This document shows positions 32,477-41,053 of a DNA stretch of 64,000 bases, one piece after another (the stretch's first letter is position 1; each line of letters begins with the position of its first letter). Source of the stretch: CAIZGX01 sp046048875. GTDB lineage: Bacteria > Bacteroidota > Bacteroidia > Flavobacteriales_D > Sanyastnellaceae. The notes under the pieces were generated by a model. It did not search any database, was not told where the DNA came from, and saw nothing but the letters and a program-made list of their open reading frames with translations. The stretch is taken from positions 124,001-188,000 of the forward strand of contig JBJOFG010000008.1 of assembly GCA_046048875.1 (NCBI GenBank). Direction: 5' to 3'. Both the position numbers and the translations under genes were made by a program.

Positions 32477-35197
32477 TCACTCCATCCAAAAATCTATTTG
32501 ATACAAGAATGACCCTTCCTGATATGCTTTATAGTTGGTGTGCCAGTAATTGTTGAATAGGTAAAGGTGCATCTGCGAAATATCTGTTGTTTTTTCTTTC
32601 CAAACCTTTGCACCATTCACCTGCTCTTCATTGACGATGCCCCCTACTTCAACCAGATTCAATTGCGGAGAATATACGCAAGCTGTGTACTTCCCGTAAT
32701 TCATTTTGAAGGCGTCTGTTGTGCAAATGAAATCGGCGTTCGATCCTGGTAATTGCGATTTATTGAATTCCAGCAAAGTCCCTTCTTTTCCATACGTGAG
32801 TGAGCCGTTCTTTCCGGTTCCAATGGAAATGTGCATCGACTCTTTTTCTTTTTCCACGGGCTTGCTGAATGACGTGCTCATGCGAATAACACCGTCTCTT
32901 TTGTCTAAGGAATAAGAAACCGCAATGTTTTTGATTTCCGAAATTTCATAGGTGACATGCACATATTTTTTATCGTGCGTGTCGGCAATGGTCGAAGTAA
33001 AAACATGTTTCGGATACATGAATTCTTGCGGGGCAATTCCCTTCGAATAGATGTATTCAAACAAGTGATTGTTTTCTGGAAAGACGAGCGAATCGTTTTC
33101 GAAATAAATACGATCAATTCCACCTGTTTTTTCGTCGACGTGAAAGTCATAAATGGGTTTTGTTTTCCGAAGAGGCCGCTTTTCAACATAATTAAATTTG
33201 ACCTGAGCGGCAAGGTTCAAATATTGATTCAATGCAGAATCGAGAAACGATTTCTTAATGCGCCATTGCTCCGTGGTGAAGAAAATTTCAGGGTCGGAAA
33301 TGCTGCACCAAGATCCCCAAGTGTGTTCGTGAAAAAGGATAATGTTTTTCTGTAGTTCAAATAATTTCTGTTGAATTTCCTTGGAATGATTTTGCTTCGA
33401 AATGTGCTTTTCCAATTGAACCGTCATACGCGCTAAATTTCGATTCAACATTTCCTCTTCTGCTGTGGAATAAGCCCCGTCTTCCCAATAAGGTGAGATT
33501 TCTCCAGTGACTGTTCTTAGAGAAGAGCCATATCGTTTTTCAAATTCAGAAAAGAGATAATCCACACTTGAAAGTGTCAACTTGGGCGAAGAATAACGCT
33601 CGTTCCAGTTATTCACGAACGTGACTAACGAAGTGTCAACCGGACCGTTATCGGCATTCTTCGTATAACGCAATTGCACCAATTCATACGGATATTTTTT
33701 ATCCATCAACTCGTTGATGTACGCCGAAATTTTATTCTCCCACTTCACTTGCTTTTCGTTTTCCTGAATGTTGTGGAAATAGGAATAGCCTTTCCCTGCA
33801 GTCCAAACCAATAGCTTTTTGTTCGGCTCATTCAGTGGAGTCCAATAATAAATATCGTCGCCACATTCGCGAATGACTTTGCCCACGCGGTCGCCATGAT
33901 CGGCATGTGTTTCTACATAGTTCGGTCCAAGCGATAAATACGGAATGTTGTTTTGAACATACATGTTCAACGCGTCGTAAGTAATTCCTGGAATGTCCGT
34001 AATCATCGCATTCTGTATCCGAATGCCAAATTCTTTTTCCAAGCGTTTCGCGTAAGCAACGATCCAATTAAGTTCTTCGGGCTGACACAATCCGTTCAAC
34101 ACATTCGCATAGTTCGCAGAAAGAACAATGCGTCCTTCTTTTACTTTTTGAATGAACAGCGCAATCTCTTCTTTGGAAGCTTGCTTCATGAAATTGTCAA
34201 CCGCCCATAAACTCTCGATGTGCCAGATGGGCCGACAGTCGCCGTGGTAGGGCACAATAGACCAACGAATCGCTTTATAAATATTTTCAGTTTGAATTTT
34301 TTCAACTTCGGTTTGAAGGTGGGAATAGCCAATGTCGTTGTGGGAATGATGAATAATGTGGAAGTCGAAATTCTTTCTAGGTTGAATAGCGACCAATTCG
34401 GTATGTACCAATTTCTTTCCGAGGTAATAGCGAAGCGTATCAATTCCCGTGAAATCTGCAGGATAACTTTCAATGGAAATGGAATTGTATCCGGTAGTAA
34501 CGGGAAATGTGTTTTCGAAATACTTCGAAACCACTGTCATGCTTGGTACTTTGTCATGCAAATAAGGGAAGTCAACTGCCACATTCATTTGCAATTTGTT
34601 GCTTTTTCGAAGCACCAACTGTGTTGGAGAAGTAATGATTTTTAATGAACGTTTGTATTCGAAAATCATGAGCCAGTCGCGGCTGTTGGAATTTTCTCCG
34701 ACTACTTTTAATTCTCCTTTCGAAATGATTTTTTTCGGAATTTCAATTTGAATAAAACCAAATGCGTCTTTGTTAATGTCGTGTTCTGTTGGAATGAAAT
34801 TGAATTGTACTCCTTCCTCGTTTCCTCCGCCTTTACGCGTTTCCAGCGATTCTTTCGGTGTAGTATCGAAGTCGAATAGCGGTTGTCCGTCTATTGAGAA
34901 ATGAAAAATGCGATCGCCACCGCTTGTGCCTGTTGAATGTCCGAGCAGGAGTTCATAGGTCACCGTTTCTTGGTCTCTTTCTGTTTCACTTTCCAGTTGC
35001 AACTCAATCGCCGAATTTCCATTCGCTCTCGTTAGTAAAGCTGTATTGGCGAATTCGTGCAACGGCGAGAAATACTTGATCTCTTCTCCAGAAATTTTAT
35101 ACGCGTAGCCTGGCAAGGTTGGATATTCTTGCGCGCACAGTGACGGGGGGAGAATGAGAAGCAGAAACAGAATGAGAAACAGAAAATTATTCTTCAT
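32477..35197 (-). CDS. GH38-type alpha-mannosidase-like hydrolase
   Basis: 906 residues from ATG 35197, where a signal peptide starts (MKNNFLFLILFLLLILPPSLCAQ split over residues 1-23). An upstream in-frame start would add 48 residues without signal character and overlap the neighbour's promoter. A beta-rich N-terminal region (about 25-275) leads to the GH38 catalytic barrel beginning HSHNDIGYSH at 284-293, with the metal-binding His-Asp pair. MITDIPG near 395 holds the probable nucleophile Asp. The C-terminal part fits the family's middle and beta domains. The substrate is unknown. Exported; together with the fucosidase it suggests glycan scavenging. Confidence 0.83.
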   Translation of the reverse strand: MKNNFLFLILFLLLILPPSLCAQEYPTLPGYAYKISGEEIKYFSPLHEFANTALLTRANGNSAIELQLESETERDQETVTYELLLGHSTGTSGGDRIFHFSIDGQPLFDFDTTPKESLETRKGGGNEEGVQFNFIPTEHDINKDAFGFIQIEIPKKIISKGELKVVGENSNSRDWLMIFEYKRSLKIITSPTQLVLRKSNKLQMNVAVDFPYLHDKVPSMTVVSKYFENTFPVTTGYNSISIESYPADFTGIDTLRYYLGKKLVHTELVAIQPRKNFDFHIIHHSHNDIGYSHLQTEVEKIQTENIYKAIRWSIVPYHGDCRPIWHIESLWAVDNFMKQASKEEIALFIQKVKEGRIVLSANYANVLNGLCQPEELNWIVAYAKRLEKEFGIRIQNAMITDIPGITYDALNMYVQNNIPYLSLGPNYVETHADHGDRVGKVIRECGDDIYYWTPLNEPNKKLLVWTAGKGYSYFHNIQENEKQVKWENKISAYINELMDKKYPYELVQLRYTKNADNGPVDTSLVTFVNNWNERYSSPKLTLSSVDYLFSEFEKRYGSSLRTVTGEISPYWEDGAYSTAEEEMLNRNLARMTVQLEKHISKQNHSKEIQQKLFELQKNIILFHEHTWGSWCSISDPEIFFTTEQWRIKKSFLDSALNQYLNLAAQVKFNYVEKRPLRKTKPIYDFHVDEKTGGIDRIYFENDSLVFPENNHLFEYIYSKGIAPQEFMYPKHVFTSTIADTHDKKYVHVTYEISEIKNIAVSYSLDKRDGVIRMSTSFSKPVEKEKESMHISIGTGKNGSLTYGKEGTLLEFNKSQLPGSNADFICTTDAFKMNYGKYTACVYSPQLNLVEVGGIVNEEQVNGAKVWKEKTTDISQMHLYLFNNYWHTNYKAYQEGSFLYQIDFWME

Positions 35198-35217
35198 GTC
35201 CGTGAAATTAAGGAATC

Positions 35218-35247
35218 TTGCGCAACGAAGCGTCGTCTTTATCTTCG
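35218..35247 (+). promoter_or_regulatory. Putative promoter (TTG - N19 - TATCTTCG)
   Basis: TTG at 35218-35220 and TATCTTCG at 35240-35247, upstream of the aminotransferase ATG at 35252. The -7 box ends only 4 nt before the ATG, so the transcript would be nearly leaderless. Confidence 0.5.
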
Positions 35248-35251
35248 TTCC

Positions 35252-36391
35252 ATGAAATCGAAATTGCCAAACGTAGGAACCACTATCTTCACAACCATGT
35301 CTGCGCTTGCTGTGCAAGAAGGCGCGTTGAATTTGGGACAAGGATTCCCAGGATTTCCAATAGATGAAAAATTAATAGATCTGGTTACCAAGGCCATGAA
35401 GGACGGATTCAATCAATATGCTCCCATGCCAGGTATGCCTGTGCTTCGACAAATAATTACAGAGCAATTGAATGCACGCCACGGTTGCAATTACGATTGG
35501 AATACCGAAGTGAATATTACCGCGGGCGCTTCGCAAGCCATCTTCACGGCTATTTCAACGTTAATTTTTCCAGGCGATGAAGTGATACTTTTTGCGCCAG
35601 CATACGACTGTTATGCACCCGCAGTAGAGTTGAACGGAGGGAAGGTTATTTGGATTGAATTGGAAGGTGAAGACTTCCACATTCCTTGGGAAAAAGTAAA
35701 GTCCGCCATTAATGATTGTACAAAATTGATGTTGGTGAATACGCCACACAATCCGACCGGCGCGGTGAATACGTTAGATGATACACACAATCTTTTAGAA
35801 GTCGTTCGCGATACGAATGTGTTCGTCATTTCCGATGAAGTGTATGAACACATTGTGTTCGATGGAAGAAAGCACGAGAGTTTAGCGCAGTTCCCGGAAT
35901 TGCGCGAACGCATGATGTTGGTGTATTCTTTCGGGAAGACGTTTCATGCTACTGGATGGAAATTGGGCTACGCGGTTTGCGATGCGAAGTGGATGGTTGA
36001 ATTTCGAAAGCAACACCAGTTCAATGTCTTCACCTGCAACGCTCCCTTTCAAATCGCCATTGCCGAATACATGAAGACGGTTGACTATTCTGAAATTTCG
36101 CGCATGTACGAACGTAAACGAAATTTATTTGTGGAAGCACTTGCGGGCAGCTCCTGGAAAGCGTTGCCGTGCGCAGGAACATATTTCCAAGTGCTCGATT
36201 ACAATGAAATTTCAAACGAATCAGATTTCGATTTCGCGGTGAAGTTGAACAAAGAAGCGAAGGTCACAAGCATCCCACTTTCACCTTTCTATGAAAACGG
36301 AAGCGCAGAAAAACGTTTGCGTTTTTGCTTCGCGAAGGAAGATCATGAGTTATTGGAAGCGGCCAATCGATTGAAGGCTTATCTTCGCTAA
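35252..36391 (+). CDS. Methionine (glutamine-type) aminotransferase
   Basis: 379 residues, fold-type I PLP enzyme of the YbdL / glutamine transaminase K branch. LNLGQGFPGFP near 27-36 is typical. The PLP lysine is Lys229 in SFGKTFHATGWKLGY, with Asp195 and Tyr198 in ISDEVYEH and NPTG at 167-170. It interconverts methionine and its keto acid (4-methylthio-2-oxobutanoate), also using glutamine as donor, and so can serve the last step of methionine salvage. A nitrilase-family omega-amidase candidate, which removes the 2-oxoglutaramate formed, is encoded 3 kb away at 39384. Confidence 0.9.
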   Translation: MKSKLPNVGTTIFTTMSALAVQEGALNLGQGFPGFPIDEKLIDLVTKAMKDGFNQYAPMPGMPVLRQIITEQLNARHGCNYDWNTEVNITAGASQAIFTAISTLIFPGDEVILFAPAYDCYAPAVELNGGKVIWIELEGEDFHIPWEKVKSAINDCTKLMLVNTPHNPTGAVNTLDDTHNLLEVVRDTNVFVISDEVYEHIVFDGRKHESLAQFPELRERMMLVYSFGKTFHATGWKLGYAVCDAKWMVEFRKQHQFNVFTCNAPFQIAIAEYMKTVDYSEISRMYERKRNLFVEALAGSSWKALPCAGTYFQVLDYNEISNESDFDFAVKLNKEAKVTSIPLSPFYENGSAEKRLRFCFAKEDHELLEAANRLKAYLR

Positions 36392-36393
36392 CG

Positions 36394-37185
36394 ATGAGAC
36401 GCATTTTATTCCTCATACTTTTTTCATTGACGCTTCAAGCGAACGCACAATTCCGTTCGTTGAACCCGATGTCATTTTTACCGAGCGAAAATCCATCGTT
36501 TGTGGTTTCACCCATGGACTACAACAAATTAGGGGCTTATTATCAGTCGTCGGGAGGAAGAGGAGTACAAGGACAAATGAATTTAGATAAAATCTATTCT
36601 GCAGTGGGTGTAGATATTTATCAAAATTCAAATGCCTTCAATGCAGCAGCCCTTCAATTCGCAACGCATTCGTATACCACAAGGAGTAATTTGCACGTGG
36701 GAATTGGTGGACGTGCTGAGTTTTCAAATGATGACAATCAACGTTTTGCATATGCCCTCGGTTTGAACGTCATGAGCAATCCAGCTGGAAAGTTCATGGT
36801 TGGTTTGTCTTATAAATCGAATGACCTTCAAGTGATGCCTTTCAATAACGAAGTGAAAAATGTTTCGCAAGTCTTGTGCACGCAAGTGGGATGGTCATTT
36901 CTAAATATTTCAAGAAGATCCACATTAGCTTTTTCAGGAATATACAAGCGTGGTTTTGAAGATGAATCGAAGCTTCGTCAGTATCAAGCAGGACTGAATC
37001 TTTCAACTCGGAAATATGCTATTGGAATGGGAGTGCGAACATGGGATAATGTGCACGGCGGGGCTTACATTCGAGGTATGCTTATCTATAGAAAATTTGT
37101 TGGCGTATACACTGGACTCGCAAGCGATAAACACAAATCGCTTCAACATTTGAATCACGAAATTTCTCTTCAATATAAATTTTAA
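36394..37185 (+). CDS. PorP/SprF-family outer-membrane protein
   Basis: 263 residues with a signal peptide (cleavage near ANAQFR, residue 19). The FRSLNPMSFLPSENPSFV start and alternating beta strands with Gly-Tyr turns to an end in HEISLQYKF are typical of PorP/SprF proteins, which tie type IX secreted or gliding proteins to the outer membrane. Such proteins are often encoded next to a large adhesin; here the neighbour 3 bp downstream is the DUF4139 protein instead. The gene starts 3 bp after the aminotransferase. Confidence 0.82.
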   Translation: MRRILFLILFSLTLQANAQFRSLNPMSFLPSENPSFVVSPMDYNKLGAYYQSSGGRGVQGQMNLDKIYSAVGVDIYQNSNAFNAAALQFATHSYTTRSNLHVGIGGRAEFSNDDNQRFAYALGLNVMSNPAGKFMVGLSYKSNDLQVMPFNNEVKNVSQVLCTQVGWSFLNISRRSTLAFSGIYKRGFEDESKLRQYQAGLNLSTRKYAIGMGVRTWDNVHGGAYIRGMLIYRKFVGVYTGLASDKHKSLQHLNHEISLQYKF

Positions 37186-37187
37186 TT

Positions 37188-38813
37188 ATGAAAAATCTTT
37201 TTGCATTTAGCTCTTTGTTTTTTGTTTCGATGGGAATGTTTGCTCAAGCGAATGTGACTTCGAAGATTACGCAAGTGACTGTTTACCTTCAAGGTGCGCA
37301 GTTGGTGCATACAGCTGAAACGCAGGTTTCGCAAGGGAAGCAGACGGTAGTGTTCACGGGTTTAAGTGCAGACATGCAACCCGAAAGTGTGGTGTTGGAA
37401 TGCAGCAACCGCAATGTGGTCTTTCAAAGTGTTTCCATTCGTAACAACTATTTGAAAGAGCAAACCCCGAATGCGAAGATTGCGGAACTGCAAGAGAAGT
37501 CGGCTTTGGTGGAAGAGAAGTTAGCGACACTTCGCGCAGAGAAAAGTGTTTATGCAAAGGAACGCGACATGTTGTTTCGCAACGAGGCCATTGGCGGAAC
37601 ATCGAACAATGTGCCTATTGCAGAGATTGAAAAGGCTGCCGATTTCTTCCGCAAACGCAACAATGAGATCAATGTTTTCTTGTTGAAGGCAGATGCCGAA
37701 GAGCGCAAGCTAATTAAAGAGTCAGCAAGTTATACTGCGCAGTTGCTAGAGTTGAATGCGAAAGAAAATCCGCCTACATCTGAAGTAACGGTGGTGTTGG
37801 ATGCGAAGACGAGAGGAGAAGCCATCTTCACCTTGAAGTATTTGGTTCGCAATGCGGGTTGGGCTCCGAAGTATGATGTTCGCGCAGAGAATGCGGTTGA
37901 CCCAGTGAAGTTAGATTATCACGCGAATGTGTTCAACAAATCGGGATTGGATTGGACGGAAGTGTTAATGATTCTAAGCACAAGCGAACCTCTTCAAGGA
38001 GCTGAGAAGCCAACTTTAGAGACTTGGGACATAGCAGAGTCGACCCAAAGAATAGCTGGGGTTCAAAAGAATTTGGAGTCTGTTATGGTCATGGACATGA
38101 AGAGTACCCGAAGCGATTATTTGAAGAAGGAAGATAGAGGTGGTGAAGTGGCCTTTCAGCAAGTTGCTGTTCAAGAGCTAAGTGCTGAGTTTGAAATTGA
38201 ATTGCCATACACCATTCTTTCAGACGGAAAGCCTTACGTGGTAGATGTAACATCTTATTCCCTTCCTGCAACCTACATGCATTATGCTGTTCCAAAACAA
38301 GATGCCGATGCGTTCTTAATGGCGAAAGTTGTTGGTTGGAACACCTTGAATTTGGTAAGTGGAAAGGCGAGTGTTTATTTCGCAGGAGCCTATTTGGGAC
38401 AGAGTTTTATCAATACAGCATCTGTCGACGATACCCTTTCTCTTTCATTGGGAAGAGACAAGCGTGTCGCTTTGGCGCGTAAGAAGCAATCTGAATTGAG
38501 TAAGCGTCAGTTGTTAGGCAACAACGAAAAAGAAACCTTCTATTTCGAAACAACCGTTCGCAACAATCGCGACAAAGAGATTAATGTTTTGTTAGAAGAC
38601 CAACTGCCTATTTCTTCCAACGGAGAAATTGAAGTAGCCATGTTGGAAATCTCTGGAGCCGTTTTAGAAAAGAACACCGGCAAACTTTCTTGGAACATGA
38701 AACTCGCACCTGGAGAAAGCAAAACTGTCACTCTTGGATACAGCATCAAAACTCCGAAGTCTATGAAAGTTTCGAAAGCGAAGTTTAGAACGATTGCGTG
38801 CCCGAGCTTCTAA
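37188..38813 (+). CDS. DUF4139 / MuiA-family secreted protein
   Basis: 541 residues with a signal peptide (about 1-20). N-terminal DUF4140-type region (VTSKITQVTVYLQGAQL, about 22-120), a coiled coil at about 95-195, then the DUF4139 domain with YLVRNAGWAPKYDVRAEN, YFAGAYLGQSFI and a C-terminal beta domain. The family includes Serratia/Myxobacteria MuiA-like proteins of uncertain role. Likely periplasmic or surface-exposed. Directly follows the PorP/SprF gene. Confidence 0.88.
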   Translation: MKNLFAFSSLFFVSMGMFAQANVTSKITQVTVYLQGAQLVHTAETQVSQGKQTVVFTGLSADMQPESVVLECSNRNVVFQSVSIRNNYLKEQTPNAKIAELQEKSALVEEKLATLRAEKSVYAKERDMLFRNEAIGGTSNNVPIAEIEKAADFFRKRNNEINVFLLKADAEERKLIKESASYTAQLLELNAKENPPTSEVTVVLDAKTRGEAIFTLKYLVRNAGWAPKYDVRAENAVDPVKLDYHANVFNKSGLDWTEVLMILSTSEPLQGAEKPTLETWDIAESTQRIAGVQKNLESVMVMDMKSTRSDYLKKEDRGGEVAFQQVAVQELSAEFEIELPYTILSDGKPYVVDVTSYSLPATYMHYAVPKQDADAFLMAKVVGWNTLNLVSGKASVYFAGAYLGQSFINTASVDDTLSLSLGRDKRVALARKKQSELSKRQLLGNNEKETFYFETTVRNNRDKEINVLLEDQLPISSNGEIEVAMLEISGAVLEKNTGKLSWNMKLAPGESKTVTLGYSIKTPKSMKVSKAKFRTIACPSF

Positions 38814-38822
38814 AACTGCGTA

Positions 38823-38994
38823 ATTGGAAATCCTTCGGATTTATTCCTACGGCGTAATTGGAAAATCGCAGATTTTATTCCTATTGCATAATTGGAACTG
38901 AGTTGTTATTCTTTATTGAGAATTACGCAGTAGGAATTACGGAGTAGGAATTACATAGTAGGAATAAAACCTTCGGTTTTCTAATAACGAAGTT
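38823..38994. repeat. Mini-hairpin array, GGAAT/CCAAT-linker class (10 hairpins)
   Basis: Hairpins: 38828-38842 (AAATCC/GGATTT), 38848-38856 (TAC/GTA), 38862-38876 (AAAATC/GATTTT), 38882-38890 (TAT/ATA), 38896-38904 (AAC/GTT), then a non-repeat gap, 38924-38932, 38938-38946 and 38952-38960 (all TAC/GTA), 38966-38980 (AAAACC/GGTTTT), 38986-38994 (AAC/GTT). Linkers are ATTGG and ATTCC in the first half and GGAAT in the second, so the array changes orientation in the middle. It fills the gap between two convergent genes and ends 1 bp before the cytochrome stop. Confidence 0.9.
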
Positions 38995-38995
38995 C

Positions 38996-39334
38996 CTATG
39001 ATTTTTTCAGCGGTCCCATCGTCACCAAGTAACGAAGTATAGCTTGCTCTTCCTTTTTGTCGATGCCTGCACCTTTGTCTTTGTTTGCCATTTCAACCAT
39101 CTCTGGAACATGGTGTTTCCAACCGCGAATACCCTCAGATGCAGGATCTTTTAACGCGTGACAACTTTGGCAATGCTCTGTGTACAACACTTGTCCGGTC
39201 TGCAATTCAGCAAGGGTTACTCCAGAGAATTCTGTTTTGGCTAATGCTACATCGGCTTCAGTAATTGCTACTTGCTTTGAAGCGGCGCATCCAACAGCTA
39301 CTGCTGCAATTGAAAGAAAGATCCATTTTTTCAT
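38996..39334 (-). CDS. Small c-type cytochrome lipoprotein
   Basis: 112 residues. The lipoprotein-type signal ends AVAVGC (Cys16). One heme-binding motif CQSCH at 55-59, and a Met near the C-terminus (VTMGPLKK or an upstream Met) as possible sixth ligand. Mono-heme electron carrier, membrane-tethered on the periplasmic side. The redox partner is not apparent. Divergent from the nitrilase gene. Confidence 0.87.
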   Translation of the reverse strand: MKKWIFLSIAAVAVGCAASKQVAITEADVALAKTEFSGVTLAELQTGQVLYTEHCQSCHALKDPASEGIRGWKHHVPEMVEMANKDKGAGIDKKEEQAILRYLVTMGPLKKS

Positions 39335-39347
39335 GAAGCCAAGATAC

Positions 39348-39376
39348 TTGATTTATTATTATTTCACATAACTTCG
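39348..39376 (+). promoter_or_regulatory. Putative promoter (TTG - N18 - TAACTTCG)
   Basis: TTG at 39348-39350 and TAACTTCG at 39369-39376, 7 nt before the nitrilase ATG at 39384. It has the same -7 form as upstream of 35252 and 53129. Confidence 0.5.
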
Positions 39377-39383
39377 ACTGCAA

Positions 39384-40145
39384 ATGAAACTAAAGTCACT
39401 TTTACTGGAGACCTCCCTGCATTGGGAAAATCAAGAAGAAAACCGTGCGCACTTCAAGGCTCTTCTTCAACAGCAACAACCCAATCAGTGGGATCTCATT
39501 GTCCTTCCGGAAATGTTCTCTACCGGTTTCACCATGAATACCGAAGTGTCTGAAGAGCTTGTGAACGGCGAGTTTCCAAGTGTTACATTGATGAAGGAAG
39601 AGTCCGCAAGATTGAACGCGGCTATCGTTGGAAGTCTCTCTGTGCGCGAGGAAGGCAAGGCCTACAATCGTTTGTTCTTTGTTCGTCCGAGCGGAGAAGT
39701 TTCCACTTACAACAAACGTCATTTGTTCTCTTTCGCTGGGGAACACAAACACTACGAAGCAGGCGAGGAGCAATGCTTGGTGGAATGGCGCGGATGGAAT
39801 ATTTTATTGAACATCTGTTACGACTTGCGTTTTCCTATTTGGTCTCGAAATGAAATGCTGAATGGAATTCCGAAATACGATTTGCTCATTTATGTAGCCA
39901 ATTGGCCAAGCGTTCGCGCTGAAGTCTGGAAGACCTTGTTGAAGGCGCGCGCCATTGAAAATGTGGCATACGTCATTGGGGTGAACAGAGTTGGTGAAGA
40001 CGGAAACGGACACGCGTACAGCGGAGATTCAGCTATCGTGAACTTCCGTGGTGAGCACACAACAGAATTGTCGTTGGAAGAATTGAATGCCTTTCGTGAA
40101 AAATTTCCGGCATTGAACGATGCCGACTCGTTTCAACTTAAATAG
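39384..40145 (+). CDS. Nitrilase-family omega-amidase (YafV-like)
   Basis: 253 residues. The complete Glu-Lys-Cys triad is visible: Glu43 in VLPEMFSTGF, Lys111 in YNKRHLFSF, Cys145 in NICYDLRFPIWSR. Sequence and length fit the YafV/omega-amidase branch, which hydrolyses 2-oxoglutaramate or 2-oxosuccinamate made by glutamine transaminases. Together with the aminotransferase at 35252 this gives a complete glutamine-dependent transamination route for methionine salvage. The 3' end overlaps the convergent gene at 40138 by 8 bp. Confidence 0.9.
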   Translation: MKLKSLLLETSLHWENQEENRAHFKALLQQQQPNQWDLIVLPEMFSTGFTMNTEVSEELVNGEFPSVTLMKEESARLNAAIVGSLSVREEGKAYNRLFFVRPSGEVSTYNKRHLFSFAGEHKHYEAGEEQCLVEWRGWNILLNICYDLRFPIWSRNEMLNGIPKYDLLIYVANWPSVRAEVWKTLLKARAIENVAYVIGVNRVGEDGNGHAYSGDSAIVNFRGEHTTELSLEELNAFREKFPALNDADSFQLK

Positions 40146-40998
40146 AAAAACAGAAGGTGAGCAACTTGTTCCAACCTTTGAATTCATTCATGTTTAATAT
40201 CATTTTATCCTTCGAAAACGCCAGCGAAAGCTCGGCGTTTTTGTTTGTTCCAAGTGGAAGGAAAAATCCGGTGCTGAAGTAATATCCGAAACCTATTCCG
40301 GTTTGCGGACGGTAGTTGATCATTTGCGCTGGATTCGCTGCGCCAATAATTAATTCGTAATTGCGATCTGCCACATGCGCAATGTTGTTCACCACTTTCG
40401 TTCCGAGCATGCTTCCACCAAATTGCATGAAATACAATCCGTTTCCACTTAATGCCCATCCTGTTCGATACCCCAACGCCAAGTTCAATCGCTGTTCGTT
40501 TCCTTCAATATTAAAAAGACGAATGTCGTTTTGACCGTTTAATTGCCCTGAGGTTCCAATCAATTGCATGGTGAATCGGTCGTACGCTTTTACCTTGCAA
40601 ACATTCAAATCAAAAATTAGGGATGATTTGTTATTGAAATCATAGGCTGTTTGAAAGCCGATGTTGAATCCGCCGTTGTACCGCATGGCTGTCGGGTATG
40701 CATCCCATGGAAAATCAAATCCACCAGAGGCATTATAAAAATTTGTAATATACTGCGTCTCCTGTTGGGTAAGATTTAATCGCTCTTCAATGCTATACAA
40801 GCGTACGCCGTTCGGATCAATATTGTTGTCGTAGAAACCACTACCGTTGTAATAGTTCGCAGAAACCTTCGACGGGAAGTACATGCCCATGTTCAGTCCA
40901 AAGCGGAATCCTTTGCGCTCGTCGCGGTCTTGAGTAAACACATTGGAAAACAGTAGGCTTAGGTAGCAGAGAGATATGAACAAGAAACTTTTTTTCAT
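40138..40998 (-). CDS. Predicted outer-membrane beta-barrel protein
   Basis: 286 residues with a signal peptide (cleavage near SNVFTQD, residue 22). Regular amphipathic strands with aromatic girdles, for example GFRFGLNMGMYFP and TGIGFGYYFSTGFFLPLG, and a C-terminus LTFCFSI ending in alternating hydrophobics. No named family recognised; an outer-membrane protein of unknown role. TATTTTTG lies upstream at 41025-41018. Confidence 0.72.
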   Translation of the reverse strand: MKKSFLFISLCYLSLLFSNVFTQDRDERKGFRFGLNMGMYFPSKVSANYYNGSGFYDNNIDPNGVRLYSIEERLNLTQQETQYITNFYNASGGFDFPWDAYPTAMRYNGGFNIGFQTAYDFNNKSSLIFDLNVCKVKAYDRFTMQLIGTSGQLNGQNDIRLFNIEGNEQRLNLALGYRTGWALSGNGLYFMQFGGSMLGTKVVNNIAHVADRNYELIIGAANPAQMINYRPQTGIGFGYYFSTGFFLPLGTNKNAELSLAFSKDKMILNMNEFKGWNKLLTFCFSI

Positions 40999-41053
40999 AA
41001 CAATGGGTGATAGTCTTCAAAAATAAGCCGAAATTCGAACCCACGGAGAAAAG

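Noticed and set aside
35198..35341. A 48-residue longer N-terminus for the GH38 protein
   Set aside because: The extension overlaps the divergent promoter and puts a clear signal peptide in the interior, so the ATG at 35197 is preferred.
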